From: Gliomastix tumulicola
Taxonomy: Eukaryota; Ascomycota; Sordariomycetes; Hypocreales; Bionectriaceae
Length of the DNA: 64,000 nucleotides
Assembly (NCBI GenBank): GCA_001599755.1
Contig: BCHX01000002.1
Span: forward strand, 2,356,001 to 2,420,000
Direction of reading: 5' to 3'
Of the stretch, positions 1-12,193 are shown in pieces. The translations under genes were made by a program, and so were the position numbers. Within the stretch, counting starts at the first letter, position 1; each line of letters begins with the position of its first letter. The notes under the pieces were generated by a model that was not told the origin of the DNA, ran no database searches, and saw only the letters and a list, made by a program, of their open reading frames with translations.

Positions 1-773
1 AGCACAACAACTGCAACCACCCCTAGAAAGCGCAAGGCCGAGTCGCAGGAGAACGAGCGGCTGTCCAAACGGCTGAGTCTGCTGAACATTGGTACGTTAC
101 CTACACATTCGTCGAACCACGACTGGTGGTACCCAAAAGTGCACATTGCTGACTTGACTCGCGCACAGAACAGAATGGCCCCAAGCTCTACGTCCCCGTC
201 GAGGCTCCCAGCCCTTCAACCTACAACCATGCCGCACCGATAGCAGAACTAAATACGATTGCTGCTAGTCCTGATGCAGCTTCACCTCCTCTCTCTCCTC
301 TAGCTGCCGCCAGCGCAGAAGACGACGACATCATGCGCCTTGATGATACGAAGCACAAGGTCTACATCTACAACATCGACGACGAGCTGTCTTCCTCGGA
401 CGACGACACCGCTTCCGACGACGGCCGCCTCGTCTTCCTCCCGGACATCGAGAAGCACCTCCGCGCGAACCGCATCCCGCCGCAGGTCCTCGCCAACGCC
501 GACGGCGAGCTTGCGGGGATGCAGCTCGTCCTCTACAGCGACCCCAAGTCCCTGAGCGTGCCCGAGGAGCAGGACGGCGTGCGCAAGGCCGTCATTGAGG
601 CGAGGCAGCGGCTGCGGGATAGGAATGCTGGTAAGCGGGAGGAGGCGTCTTCATCTGAGGAGCCTGCTGCTGCTGCCGATGCAACCCGTGGGAACGCCAC
701 CGGCCCAGTTCCGAGTTCTTGGGATGCGCCCATCCACCGCCCTGCCAGTCCCGACGCCATGGACATGGATTGA
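1..773 (+). CDS. Conserved fungal hypothetical protein, 3' part only
   Basis: This is the C-terminal part of a gene that enters from the left edge. An exon is open from base 1 to 91, an intron runs 92-168 (gtacgt donor, cag acceptor), and the last exon 169-773 ends in TGA. The join keeps phase and reads ...LSLLNI-EQNGPKLYVPVE. The visible protein begins with a basic stretch (PRKRK). It is followed by a Pro/Ala/Ser linker, a compact central segment with KHKVYIYNIDDEL and an acidic serine run, then LVFLPDIEKHLR and GMQLVLYSDP, and a low-complexity tail. The central segment looks like a conserved domain of unknown function in filamentous fungi; I do not recognise a named family. The GC-rich third positions of the final exon support coding. 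The N-terminus lies outside the window. Confidence 0.75.
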
Positions 774-1048
774 GTGGCCGAGGGATAGACTAATCAGCGC
801 GGGATCGAGCCTCCGATTATGATAGGGGACATCTCCCAGCGCCATGTTACAGTAGCTCTGATATATGCCTTAGACAGTAACAGCGAGTGCCGGATTCTTC
901 CAAGAAGATGTAGACGATTTGGATTATACTGAATGCTTCATACTAGCCTAATGAAGTCCTTTAACGCAGGCTTTAGACCATCTTTACAACTACATTGCTC
1001 TGAGTTACTCTTGACATCACATGCTGAGCGAAGAGAACATGAGGCTCC

Positions 1049-4000
1049 TTATTTTAGGATGGCCTTCTTCCCTTTCTTCTTCGTGTGCTTTGATGCTTTT
1101 GCATCTTTCTTCAATGGTTTCCCCTTCTTCATCGACTTCACCGCCTTCTTCTTCCTCTGTTCCCTGTCATCGTCTGATTCATCACTGTCATTACCATTGA
1201 AATCATCCTCAGAGCTGTCGGAGCTGTCGGAACCCCCCGTCGGAGTGTGCTCGACAGCAGCCTCGCCGAAATCGTCGTCCGATTCGTCCGACTCGTCGTC
1301 AGAGTCCGAGTCGAGCATCTTCAGCTGCGCCTTGGACGTGAAAGCCGTGGGCCGGATCTTCTCCCGGGCGGCGTAGGCGTCCTCGGTCTGGCCGACCGTC
1401 TCGTCCATGTACTCGCTGAACTTGATGGACGCCGACGCGACCAGGTGGAAGTCGGACTTGCGCATGACGGGCGGCGGCGGCGAATGGTCCAGGTCGTCAC
1501 CGTCACCGTCACCGCCGGCCTGCTTGGCCCGGAACTCGGCGAGCGCGACGGCCGTCTGTACGGCGTTGCGGATCTGCCGGCCGTTCCACTGCAGCACGTC
1601 GTAGTTGGCCTTGGCCCAGGCGAGGATGTTGGCCTCGTCGAAGCGGATGGGCGGCCGGCCGCAGCCCGCGCGCTCCCGGTTGAAGGCGTGGATGCGGCGG
1701 AGGTTGTTGCGCCAGATCTTGCCCGTGTCCTTCCGGGAGAGCCGCGGGTAGTAGAGCATCATGTGCAGGCGCGAGCGGAAGGCGTCGTCGATGGCGCCCA
1801 CGCGGTTGGTCGTCAGGAAGAGGATGCCCGAGTAGTACTCTAGGATCCGGAGGAAGACTTTGTCCCCGACGCGTTAGCTGGACACCATCCATTAGATAGA
1901 AGGACGAGGGAAGGTGTGGTGGCTCACCAGACACGAGCCCATTCCGTTTCACATCTGTCTTCTGTATTTCAGCGAGCGTTAGCCAAACTTGGATCCCGTA
2001 GATGGATGATCAGCAGCTGGCGGTTGGGGTGCATACATTTCGCTTCGCCAGGAAAACATCGGCCTCGTCGAGCAAGAGAACGCAACCCCAGGCATGAGCG
2101 AGCTTGAAGTGCTGCTCCATCGACCGTTCGACATCTTCCGGCAGATACCCAATGTCTCCTAGGAAGCCTCAGCATTTATCCGTAGCGGGTATAGGAAGTC
2201 ACCCGAGAAAGGTCAATGATCATACCGCACGTGAGTTGGTAGAGTGGTCTCCGTGTATATGCTGCGACGCATTCTAGAGGATGGTCAGCAGATGCGCTTA
2301 GACGTTGAATTCTCTCCCCTTCGAGCGTGTCCTTACCAGCAGTTGAAGTCTTTCCCACGCCCGGTACGCCATGAAGGAGGATAACGCATCCGCGACCTGA
2401 ATCGATGCGTCAGCAAGCCAACGTCATATTTCGAAGAAATATCCCCTCTCCTTCCATTTTCCTTACCCTTTCCCTGAACGAGATCAACCTGGACCTTATC
2501 GTGAGGTTGGCCTTGAGTGGGATTCGTGGTACGCGACCCCATCGCGTGTGTTTCTACCATGGCTTGTACCATCCTCTTGTGGTCGTCCGGCAGGACTAGA
2601 TTCTTCCAGTCGTTGCCCCGTGGAACTTCCCGAAGCTTGTCAAGTTCGAGGATCACTGTTCGTAGAGCCCGGGCCATTAGTACCATCACATCTTCATAGT
2701 TCCAAGGATGATGTATCAGCTCACTCACCCCATCTCCTGTTCCGCAGCGCAAACGCAGGCACGACACCCGGCAGCAGCCTGACGAGGTCGTTCTCCTCCA
2801 GGAAGCCGCGCAGCTTCTGTAGCCCCCGCTGCTGCTCGCCCTGACGCGCGCACTCCGCGGCCAGCTCCTCGAGGCGCGCCGAGACCTTGACGCCCTTGCG
2901 CTGCAGGCGCGCCCGCGTGGCGTTCTGGTACGCGTCCGTGACGCACACGGGCCGGCAGCACCAGACGTCCTTGCAGCTGGTGCGGCAGAACTCGAAGGGC
3001 TCGCTGGCCGTCCGCACGGTCCAGTGGTAGGCCAGGCCGCGGAAGATGGGCACGGCGTTGGCCTGGTCGGGCAGCTCGCGGCGGTACTCTTGAAAGGCCA
3101 TCTTGATGTCCACGACGACGGCGCTGTTGATCTGTATATTCAGGTTTGGTTAGCATGAGTGAAGAGAAAGAAAGCGTTCGAAAAATCTGCCAGTTATGGG
3201 AAAAGGGAGGGGGGAAGGTATTGGATTGGGTTACCTCTTCAGGACTGTCCCCAACCGTGAGACCCTCATAGGACATGTGTGTCGCCGCCGTCAGGCCCAT
3301 GAACTTCCTCCCCCTGGCCAGGAAGAAGTCCTCGTCATCACCGGAAGCCGGGCTCATGTACCTGACGGGGTACACCTGGAGCTCTCTGATGTCCCGCAGC
3401 CCGTCGTACGGCTTGAAGCTGAAGCACTCGTGCACGATGCCATACCTCGTGCCGTTGTAGTCTATGTTGAAGCATATGACGTGGAGATGGGAGTAGCTGC
3501 CATTCCGCCTCGACGAGGATGAAGAGGGGGAGGTGTCGTCTGGGGCAGCTGTCTCGTCTCCTGCTCCCATTGTCGCTGCTGCTGCTGTTGCTGCTCCTCC
3601 TCCTCCCCCTCCTCCGCTGCCACCGCCGCCATCAACGACAGTGTCACTCCTGGGAAGACCGGCAGCCGCAAAGGCTTTGTCAACGAGGGCGTCATCACGC
3701 AAGTCCTGCTCTGACGAGGCGGAGCTGCGCAGCGGGAGCCCGCCGCCGCAGGTCTGGACGGCGAACAGCTGTGGCAGATGCCGGGTCTTGGTGACGTGCG
3801 GCTGCTCGTTGCTGCCGTACTGGCTGCCGCCGAGGACGGTGGGCGCGTAGACGGTCATGCCCGCGTCGAAGAGCATCCACAGGTCCTCGAACGACACCTT
3901 GTCCTCGCGGCCGAGCTGGATCCTCTCGTACAGGCGCAGCTGCTTGGCGAGGTACTTGTCGGCGAAGTCGATGAGCATGCGGAAGTGCCGCGCCGAGTCA

Positions 4001-4899
4001 GAGGCATCCCGGGCAGGGGTCTTGTCTGCGTGATCACTCACGCCCTCACTCACACCCTCACTCACGTCGTCACTCACATCCGGTGTGCTGGCGACGAGGA
4101 TTGGGGATGACGAGGCGTCAGAGATGGTGTCTCCTGCTTCTTTGGCTTTCGTGGGCTCTAATGGTGGTTCTTGGTCGGTCTTATCCTTTGCCTCCAGCCT
4201 GGAAAGCTCTTCTCGCAGCGCAGACATGTTCCGGATCAACGGCCGGAAGGGCCTGGACATGCGCACGAGATCAGTAGGGCCACAGTCGAGGCCCAGCCTC
4301 GTCCTGAAGAAGTCGGCCACCGGCTGCGACATGACTCCCAAGGCCAGGACCTCGATATCCTCCGGGTCCGGGTCGGGAGCCCCGTCGCCGAGAGGCTGGG
4401 AACTCTTGCTGCCATCGGCCCAGTTGTAGAGGACCCTGATGAGGTGCTTGGGGTCGATACGGCATTGGTAGGAGCCCTTCCTGCGGCTGCGATCTGTCAA
4501 GCTGTCGACGCGCTCCAACTCGCCGGCCGAGTGGAAGAACTTGACCTCGTAAACGACGCTGCCCCATTCGTTCGTCTGATTACTATCATCCTTGCGATCA
4601 TCATCACTGTCGCTGCTGCTGCTTGATGAGTCGCTATCTGTATCAGGGCTTATGATCTCGACACCAGCGTCGACCTTGCTGCTCCTCTTCGTAGTCTTCG
4701 TAGTCGCATCCTCTTTCTGTACGTTGTCCTTGATTACCGATTCCAGCTTCTTGACTCGAGCCGTCAACCGCCGGATCATCCTTGCGTGGTTGACTGGCGG
4801 CGGAAGAGAGGGCATAGCTGGGCGAGGGGCGGGAAGTCCCAAGCCGGGGACAAAGACGCCGTCGGTGAAGAAGCTGGGCTTGGATGGACGCGTAGCCAT
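1049..4899 (-). CDS. AAA+ ATPase with N-terminal DUF7025-type region
   Basis: Eight exons: 4899-3235, 3131-2729, 2691-2467, 2396-2337, 2273-2226, 2158-2037, 1961-1928, 1857-1049, giving 1121 residues. The ATG at 4899 (MATRPSKPSF) was preferred over an in-frame upstream CTC-rich extension to 5016. Layout: a short predicted coiled coil at about residues 40-60, an acidic Ser/Asp patch, a long DUF7025-like region (QLFAVQTCGG and FNIDYNGTRYG are landmarks) with a Gly/Ala-rich insert, then one AAA+ module. Visible motifs are Walker A GVPGVGKT (about 774-781), Walker B LLLDEAD (D831, E832) and sensor-1 TTNR (N870). The tail is an acidic then lysine-rich stretch, possibly a nuclear localisation signal. 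Members of this fungal family are annotated as AAA ATPases of unknown substrate. It is tail-to-tail with the first gene and head-to-head with the STAND-like gene. The family call is firm; the cellular role is unknown. Confidence 0.88.
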
Positions 4900-5808
4900 T
4901 GTGATGCTGGTGGTGATGGAGGCCTGCCAGAGGCTTCTCAGGCGGGAACGTATAAGCAGAGAGAAAGGCGAAAAGGAAAATAAAAAAGGTAAAAGAGAAA
5001 AGAATAAAAACCACAAAGAATGAATAGTTGATACGTGGTGCTTGATTCTGAAGAACGAGATTTAGGATCTGTGGAGGTCTCAGTCGTTACGAGGATGATC
5101 AATCGTATATCAAGGCGAGTGGCCATGCCCAAATGAGGCTGCAATAGAATACATTATAGCCGCCGTGATATGCTGGGACCTTCCCTTCTATCAGTCCTAA
5201 GCGCTGCTTCGGTCAAGATGGCGTGCACCCCTATGCAGTTCTGGCGCCAACTGCCACTACCAGGCCCTCGAATAATTCGCTACACCGACGCAGGGGCAAG
5301 GCACAGTTCGAAATGTATTGTCAGCGAATATTTTCGACTGATAGAAAATGCGATATGATTGGCCAGAGGTTCGCGCACGAGATGGGCGAAACGGCCCCCA
5401 AGAATAGCCGCCGAGGGGAAAAGCCGAAACATGGAAGAGGCGGCCACTCTCAGCGGCCACTCTCGGGCCCGAGGATATGGAAAACACCCGATGGTGCAGC
5501 AGAAAGTAGAATCAATCCCGTATTATAGATCTTGGGGGTGAGAATCGCCAGGCGCTTATTGACTGGCCAGTAGCAAAGGGTTGGGTGGTGTGTTGTTTCG
5601 CGCGCGCTGTGCTGACCCCTTTGAGACGAGGCTGACATGCGTTGTCACTCCGTGTTGGAAATCTGCCCTGCATCCATCCATACTACATATCTTGCAGTTG
5701 GCGCCTCTGCCAAAGTGACAAACGACTCGCTCATCCCACACTGTTGACTGACAGGTCAGAAGTTTGACTAGAGACGCTGGTCCTCTCACATCCATCCATT
5801 CTCCTGCC
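4900..5808. promoter_or_regulatory. Divergent intergenic region between AAA ATPase and STAND-like gene
   Basis: This 909-bp region separates two genes transcribed away from each other, so it should carry both promoters. The AAA-side leader (about 4900-5020) is pyrimidine-rich on the minus strand. No TATA box, repeat or credible additional ORF stands out. Confidence 0.4.
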
Positions 5809-8128
5809 ATGGCCAACGCCTTTGTCACGCAGCCACTCCCACCCGCTCCTCGGCCGCTGCGCTTCCCCAGCAACGTCGCCGCGGGCTTCGTTGAGGTACA
5901 GGCCGGGCACGAAATCTGCCGACGGGCGACGACGGGCGACATAGCTGAAGGAGCGGGCAAGATCCAGAGCCCCGGCGACACCACCAAGAATGGCCCTTCC
6001 ACCAGCGTGATCACCTCCGCGAGAGGGGAAGAACCGGCTGCCATCGAACCGTCGCCCACGTTTGTGCGGGCTTTAGATTGCTTCCTGCCGACGCGCGAGG
6101 CGCCATCGTATGAGTCTTGTCTACCCCCTTTACACATGGTATCGTTGCTGACGTCGGCCCGATCTAACAGCGAGGAGAGCTACTATGCCGAGTCGGCACG
6201 GATGATGGAGCGCTTCCAGCGGACACTCAAGGCCTTCGCCGAGACGCCGCAGATGCGCAAGGTCTTCCGGCACTACGGCATCAGCGCGCGCGACCCGTCC
6301 AGCTACGACCTCGCGTACATCACGCAGATCCAGACCCTGGTGGGCGAGTACGGCGACGAGGCAGGCCGGACGCGGCTGATCAAGCGATTCATGCGCAGCT
6401 GCTTCGAGAAGGCCGGCCAGCGCATGGAGACGCTGAAGTGCCTGCTGCAGATGGTGCCGACGGACTTCTACGGCTCCGTCGTCGCGGGGGGGTTCTCGCT
6501 CATCCTCCTGGCCGTCGAGCGGCACGAGGACGCGCGGGCGAGCGTCCAGGCCGCGCTGGCGAGCATCCCGCGCGAGCTGCACCGCGTGCGCCAGATGACG
6601 AGCCTGCACGTCCGGTCGGCCGAGCTGCACGGCTGCGCCGACCGGCTCTTCGTGTCCGTCTTCGCCCTGCTCGAGCGCGTCGTCGCGCAGCTCTCGCGGA
6701 CCAACTGGCTGCAGAAGAGCCGCCACGAGGGCGACTTGCTGCGCGCCGTCGACGACATGGAGGCGCGCGTCCACGAGCTCAAGGACCAGGTCGTCGTGTG
6801 CGGGCAGCTCAAGCTGGGGAGGGTGGAGGAGCAGACGGGCACGACGATGCGCCTGGTTCAGGATCTATATGAGGGGCAAAAGGGTAAGAAAAGTCGTCCC
6901 AACACGTTCTCGAACGATTAATTCCTGGCATCTTCACAGTGTGCTGACACGCAAGGAAAAGACGTGAAAGGCGGCATCGAGAGCATGACTCAGCTTCTGC
7001 AGAGCGGCGTCTGGAGTGCCCTGTACAATCTCGTCGCAAGCTCTCTGGAATATGACCCGGTGAATGGGTCGTGTAAGTGCATCCCTCCCTGTCTTTCCCT
7101 TTCTCATCTTAGGGAGCCACGGATGGCAGACCGGCAACTGACTCCTTTTTGCAGGGACCGCCATAAAGACGTCGGGCCCCCAGAACCTCATCGAAGAGAA
7201 GAAGAAGCTTGTAGAGGCGAGGGCTGTCGTAGAGGACTGGATGTCGGGGCTCGGAGACTTTGACCCAATGCCGGACAGACACATATCAGAGTGTCTCGCG
7301 GGCTTCGTCGACCTTGATCTTGGCGAGCGGGACAAGGTGGAATGGATCCAGGCCTCGGAGGAGCTGAGACGCTTCCTCCTGCCGCCTAAAGGATCTTCTT
7401 CTTCTTCCAAGAGGTCCCAGATGCTCACCATCCAAGCCGACGAGGCGCCAGAGGGGCTCTACAACTCCCTGACCTTCAGCGCCGCCACACTCGCCCTGAT
7501 GCTGACCAAGCTGACGGATTCGCCCGTCCTGTCCTTCTTCTTCGGGCTGAGATGCAACGAGTCCAGGGACACGGCCTACTCAGGCTCCATGGCCGTGTGC
7601 AAGAGCCTGTGCGGGCAGCTGATGCGGTTCCTGCTCGAGAAGCGCGGCGCCGCGGGCCTATCCCTCCTCCTCCCCCTCCTCCCCCTCCTCCCCGAGCAAG
7701 CAAAGCTGCTGAGGAGGTCCAGGACCAAGGCGAGATATGCGAGCAACCTGCTGAGGCAGCTCCTGGGGTGCCTCCCCGAGGACGAGACCGTCTTCATCGT
7801 GCTCGACTCGCTGTCGCACCTCGGCCGAGGCGGCGACGATGACCTCGTCGCGGAGCTGGCGGCGCTCGCCCGTGAGATGCCGCAGCTCGTCTTCCGCGTC
7901 CTCGTGACGGATCCGATGCCGTCCTGTGCGGCTGCGCGGGACCTGGCGGATCTAACGCTTCACGTGCCCGAAGACGTCGACGGCTGGAGGAACGACGTCA
8001 ACTTGGCCGTGCTTGACGAGGAGACCAGCCTCGTCGTGGAGGAGTGGGTGTCAGCAAAGCGGCGTGACAGCTCAGACACGGACGATCAAGACACAAGCAG
8101 CTCAGAAAGCGACTACTTCAGTGACTGA
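5809..8128 (+). CDS. Fungal STAND/NACHT-like protein with degenerate nucleotide-binding motifs
   Basis: Proposed exons 5809-6107, 6171-6883, 6956-7072, 7155-8128, giving 700 residues. The first intron (63 nt, gtatga...gctgac...aacag) is a multiple of three and stop-free, so it may be retained. The N-terminal half is helical and resembles the DUF7708-type domain that precedes NACHT/NTPase modules in fungal NOD-like receptors; the stretch around KCLLQMVPTDFYGSVVAGG is typical. The C-terminal half follows a STAND NTPase pattern, with FFFGLRC where these proteins have a VAYFFF strand and VFIVLDSLSHL in the Walker B position. No GxxGxGKS/T P-loop is present, and the Walker B acids (usually LDALDE) are replaced. 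No WD, ANK or TPR repeats follow; the protein ends in an acidic Ser/Asp tail. Related proteins act in fungal allorecognition or innate immunity. The function here is inferred only. Confidence 0.7.
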
Positions 8129-8447
8129 GCAGGGGCGGAAGCAAGTAGCCCTAGATGGGGTCATGCGAGGATTCCGACGTCTCCCTTTTGAAGAGCATGA
8201 GAACAGTGGATGGGAAAGTCAGGTGTACTTGCCCTCTACCTTATCGACCAGCATCCGCGGAACTTCTACACAGTTCAGATAATCTATTCGTAATTAGCAA
8301 ATCCGAATTCAGCCATCCCAAAGAGCCAGCGCAATGTACGGAAATCAATACATCGTCATTGGAACGATCCGCTCAACGCCTAAACGTCAAATCATCACCC
8401 ACAAGCAAAAAGACCCTCATACTCATGTCTATTCCCAGATCCTGTTC
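8129..8447. other. Convergent intergenic spacer
   Basis: A 319-bp tail-to-tail spacer between the STAND-like gene and hrd3. It presumably holds both 3' ends. No repeat, RNA gene or ORF of note is seen. Confidence 0.4.
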
Positions 8448-11094
8448 TTACAGTCCTATCCCGGCGCCTACCCACTGCCGGAAGTTATCCTCAACACCGG
8501 GTTGCCGCGGCGGCAAGCCCTGCTCACGCCGTCTCGCCTCCTCCGCCTGCTGCTGTATCCTCTGCCTCCACCACAGAAGGAAGACGAGGGTCGTCATGAT
8601 GCCGATGATCAGGACGCTCTCGACCACGCCGTCCTCGTCGAAATCGCCCTCACCAACGTACCCGTCGTCATATAGGTCGTCGGAATAAAGATCGTCCTCG
8701 TAGTAGCCATCCTCCTTGATGAAGTTGGCGATCCATTCGGACAAGGACCAGTCTTTCTCTATCGTCACGGGTTAGATTATATAGGGTCGCAGTTGACGTT
8801 CGGGGGTCTTTTTCTTCTTACTCGGTTCGTCCTGAATAGAGTGAATCTCGCCATGCGTCAACGTATTCCATGCACTGCGTACACGGAGCTTCAGGAGACT
8901 CAGCGTAACGGGCAGATAGGCTTCCTTGTTAAGAGCCAGGGCGTGGTCATAGTACCGCTTTGCAAGATGGAAATCCTGCATCAGGCCGACGCCGTTTTCG
9001 TACATCCAGCCCAGATTAAAGAGAGCCTGTGCGCTCTGTGAGTGGTCTGAAGCTGCGGTGTAGCACTGGACGGCTTTGGAAATATCGCGCTCTGTGCCGA
9101 CGCCGTAGTAATAGTAGTCTCCCATCTTGACCGTCGAGTCGATGTTGGACTGTCTAGATGACCTGGTCCACTGGATGAGGGCCATGCCATTGTTGTTCAG
9201 GATGCTGTCGGGCTCTCTGTGGCCCTTGGTGCTCCTGCTCAGCTGCTTCGCGACCCACGATACCACGGGGAACTGGGAGTGCGCAGTGTCAAGCATATAT
9301 GCCACGTTTGTTTGCGCCTTCTCGTATCCCTGCTCGGCCGCCAACAGGTATCCGAGGAAGGCTGTTTCGTAGTCACCAGCCTCGTAGGCATCATTGGCAT
9401 CCGCCCAGGACGAGACCAGGGGCTCTACCTTCTCGGCAACCAGCTTGTAGTAGTTCAAAGCGATGCCACAGAGCTTCTCGCGGCCAACGGCGTTGTTGAC
9501 CATCTCAGCCAAGTAGTAGTACGCTTCGATGTTGCCATATCTAGTGGCCAGCTCAAAGTAGTTGTTAGCATGGCGAACATCCTCGGCACCGCCCTGATCA
9601 AGGTACAGCTTGCCCATCTCAACCTGAGCAGGGGCAAAGTCTTGCTCGGCAGACGCCTTGAAGAGCTCCATGGCCTTCTTGACGTTCTTCTTGCCAGTAT
9701 AACCGCGGATAGAGATCAGGCCCAGGCCATACTGCGCAAGGGCGTCGCCCGTGGGAATACCACGCTCGAACCAGAGCTTGGCCTTTTCGAAGTTCTGGGG
9801 CAGTCCCTCCCCGCGCAGATACATGCGACCGATGTAGGCGGCAGCCTTGCCAGCGATCTTTTCGATGCCCGGCTTGTAATTTTCAACAACGCGCCCGTCG
9901 CGCCTCCAGTATCTCGAGGCAACGAGGAAGAAGTATTTCTTGGCCATATCAAGATCTTGCTCGAGGCCACGCTGCCCCTCGTAGTAGATTCTTCCAAGGT
10001 TGAGCGCTGCTTTGTAATCGCCCTTCTGCGAGATCAGATCCAGATACTCAATGACATCGCCGATAGCAGCATTGGCATCCAAGTTCCCGCCAGATCGACC
10101 GGCATTGAGTCCAGCGCTCGAAGCACTGGCTCCTTCGCCGTAGACACCACCTTCATCATCGGAGATGCGCCAGGCTTGCTGAACCCAGGACTTGCCACCA
10201 GGGGGTCCGGATCGGTACCACTCAACAGCCTTGTCGGCGACCCGTTTGTAATGCGCGACGGCCTTGTCGCAGCTCTTGACAGCTCCGACCGCCGCATGGT
10301 AGCGGAACCCGATCGCCATCTCAGAACGCATATTCCCTCCAGCGGCCGCAAACGTGTGGTACAGGAGGGCTCGCGCTTGGTCTCTCGGAACGACATCGGC
10401 AAGGCCCGTCGAGTAGTAGACAGCCAGCATATATTGCGCGGTCGAGTTTCCGTACAGCGAAGCAAGATTGTGGTAGTGATCGAAGGCGGCGCGCAGGTCC
10501 CTAGGATACCCGTAGCTCCCGAAGTAGCTCATGTCGGCGAGCAGGTAGATTGCATCCGAGTTGTTAAGCTTGGCGGCAGTCTCGAGCAGCTCGACGGCCT
10601 GTGAGAGAGGGGCACCCATGGTGCCTTTCGTAGGGGTCGCCTCTTTGTCGTGTGACGGGGCTTTCGCCGGGCCGGTCGGGATCGTCTTCATAACATAGTG
10701 TACAATCGTCGCGAAAAGGCCGGACGGTCGGTTTTGTCGGTCGTAGGAGGTTTTCGGTGCTTTTTGAAGCTCAGCGAGAGCAGCTTCGACCAAGTCCGCG
10801 CCTGGTCATCCATGTTAGCCATGCGCGGGACATAGCATGAGACAACGGGGATATCGACGAACCTGGTAGCGGGGGCTCAGGCTCGACATATTGCCCAGCA
10901 TGATTAACCTTCACATTGAGAGCTTGCTGGGCTTCGGAGTTATCAGCATGGCCCTGGCCACCCGAGCCAAATCCCCAGTCAGCGCGGGCGACCGAGACCG
11001 CCCTCGAGAGCACTTGAACAGCGTGTCAGTTATGCGGAAGCTGTGGAAGCTCGGAGGGGTGCTCACAAAGAAACCAGACGATCAATCTCGCCAT
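8448..11094 (-). CDS. hrd3: ERAD ubiquitin-ligase adaptor Hrd3 (SEL1L homologue)
   Basis: Four exons: 11094-11067, 11012-10863, 10801-8822, 8758-8448, giving 822 residues. The first exon is only 28 nt. Joined to exon 2 it gives a signal peptide beginning MARLIVWFLLLSRAV. The body is a long series of Sel1-like repeats (for example AKLWFERGIPTGDALAQYG and ALFNLGWMYENGVG). A C-terminal membrane span lies at about residues 763-784 (VLIIGIMTTLVFLLWW), preceded by a WSLSEWIANF segment and an acidic Tyr/Asp stretch and followed by a short basic cytosolic tail. Hrd3 is the ER-lumenal partner of the E3 ligase Hrd1; it recruits misfolded glycoproteins for retrotranslocation. An apparent in-frame TAA at 8772-8774 lies inside the 63-nt last intron (gtaaga donor, tctaac branch site), so the gene is intact. 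It is divergent from ung1. Confidence 0.93.
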
Positions 11095-12193
11095 GGGTGC
11101 GACTGGTATTAGAAGAGGAGCGAAGTGGGAGGACGCAGCATGGCTAGAATGGCAAGCTGGTGACTTGCGGAGCGGTAGAGCAAGTCCGACGATGATTCGA
11201 TCGTTTGCTGGCCTGGGATTGAGGCCACCTAAACTTGGGACCATCCATCAGCGATTCCAGGACCCGGCAGATTCCCTGTTTGGTAAGCGCACCACCCCAG
11301 GATGTGTTAGTCAGCATCCATCAGCCCCGCGACCTCCGTCGCCCCACATGTGTCACTGTCGAGAATGATAGCGGGCTTCGTGACAGAATAGACCAGCAAG
11401 TCGGCATTTTAATACAGCAAGTCTAACTCTACGCATATGAACCCTCTCCAGCCTCAGAGGATGTCTCATATGAAACTTTTACCACGAGGCTCTTCGGCCC
11501 CCGGGCTAATCAAGGTGTCGAGATCCAGAAGTTCTCCAAACTACCCCAACTCGACCGTTGCCTATTACCTCTTTACCAGCTTAGAATAGCTCCTAGTTTA
11601 GGTACTTCATAACGTCTGGCCAGTAAACCTAAGATAGTGCGCATAACGATTCTCGCATCCAGAGTACTCGCACCAAGTAGAAGGTGCAGCAGGGTCTAGA
11701 TACGACGGAATAGGGGTAGATCGTGACTTTGATTAACCTCAAGTGCTCCTTTCTGTCCCGTCCCCTTGGAGGCGGTCCTGGTGGCTTGTTCAGTGGCCCA
11801 GGCCTCCCAATGGGAGTGTGCCGGCCCCACTTAGAGCCCTGTAGCATGTGCTCACGCGCGCTCCAGGGTCTCGAGGCGCGTTAATGACGTTCGGGACGCC
11901 CCCTAGTCGCGTCTCCGGCACAATTTGCTAGGCTGCTCAGCTGAGCTCAGTTCCTTCGAGTCCATCAACCGTGAATATCTGCAGACTGCCAGACTCAATT
12001 CTTCCATTACCATCCCCAGACAAGCCATTATACAGTTCGTGGCACCTTGGCTTCCTCGTTTTTACTCTGTACCCCCAAGAATTGCGTCATCATCATTCGA
12101 CTTGCACTTATCCTACGGGCTCCTCGCCTCTCTCGACGAGGACCGTCGTCACAACTCCTCACCACCAACCTACACCTACCCCAAGCGTTCGAG
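11095..12193. promoter_or_regulatory. Divergent promoter region between hrd3 and ung1
   Basis: A 1.1-kb region between two genes transcribed outwards. The last 250 bp before ung1 are pyrimidine-rich, as expected for a fungal leader. No TATA box, repeat or credible ORF is seen. Confidence 0.4.

Noticed and set aside
8772..8774. In-frame TAA apparently splitting hrd3 into two open frames
   Set aside because: It lies inside a 63-nt intron (8821-8759) with gtaaga donor, tctaac branch site and atag acceptor. Splicing restores the conserved KKDWSLSEWIANF segment, so the gene is not broken.
9219..10604. 461-codon open frame on the + strand
   Set aside because: It is the antisense shadow of the Sel1 repeats of hrd3. 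Composition is V/L/G/R-rich without domains, caused by codon bias of the real gene.
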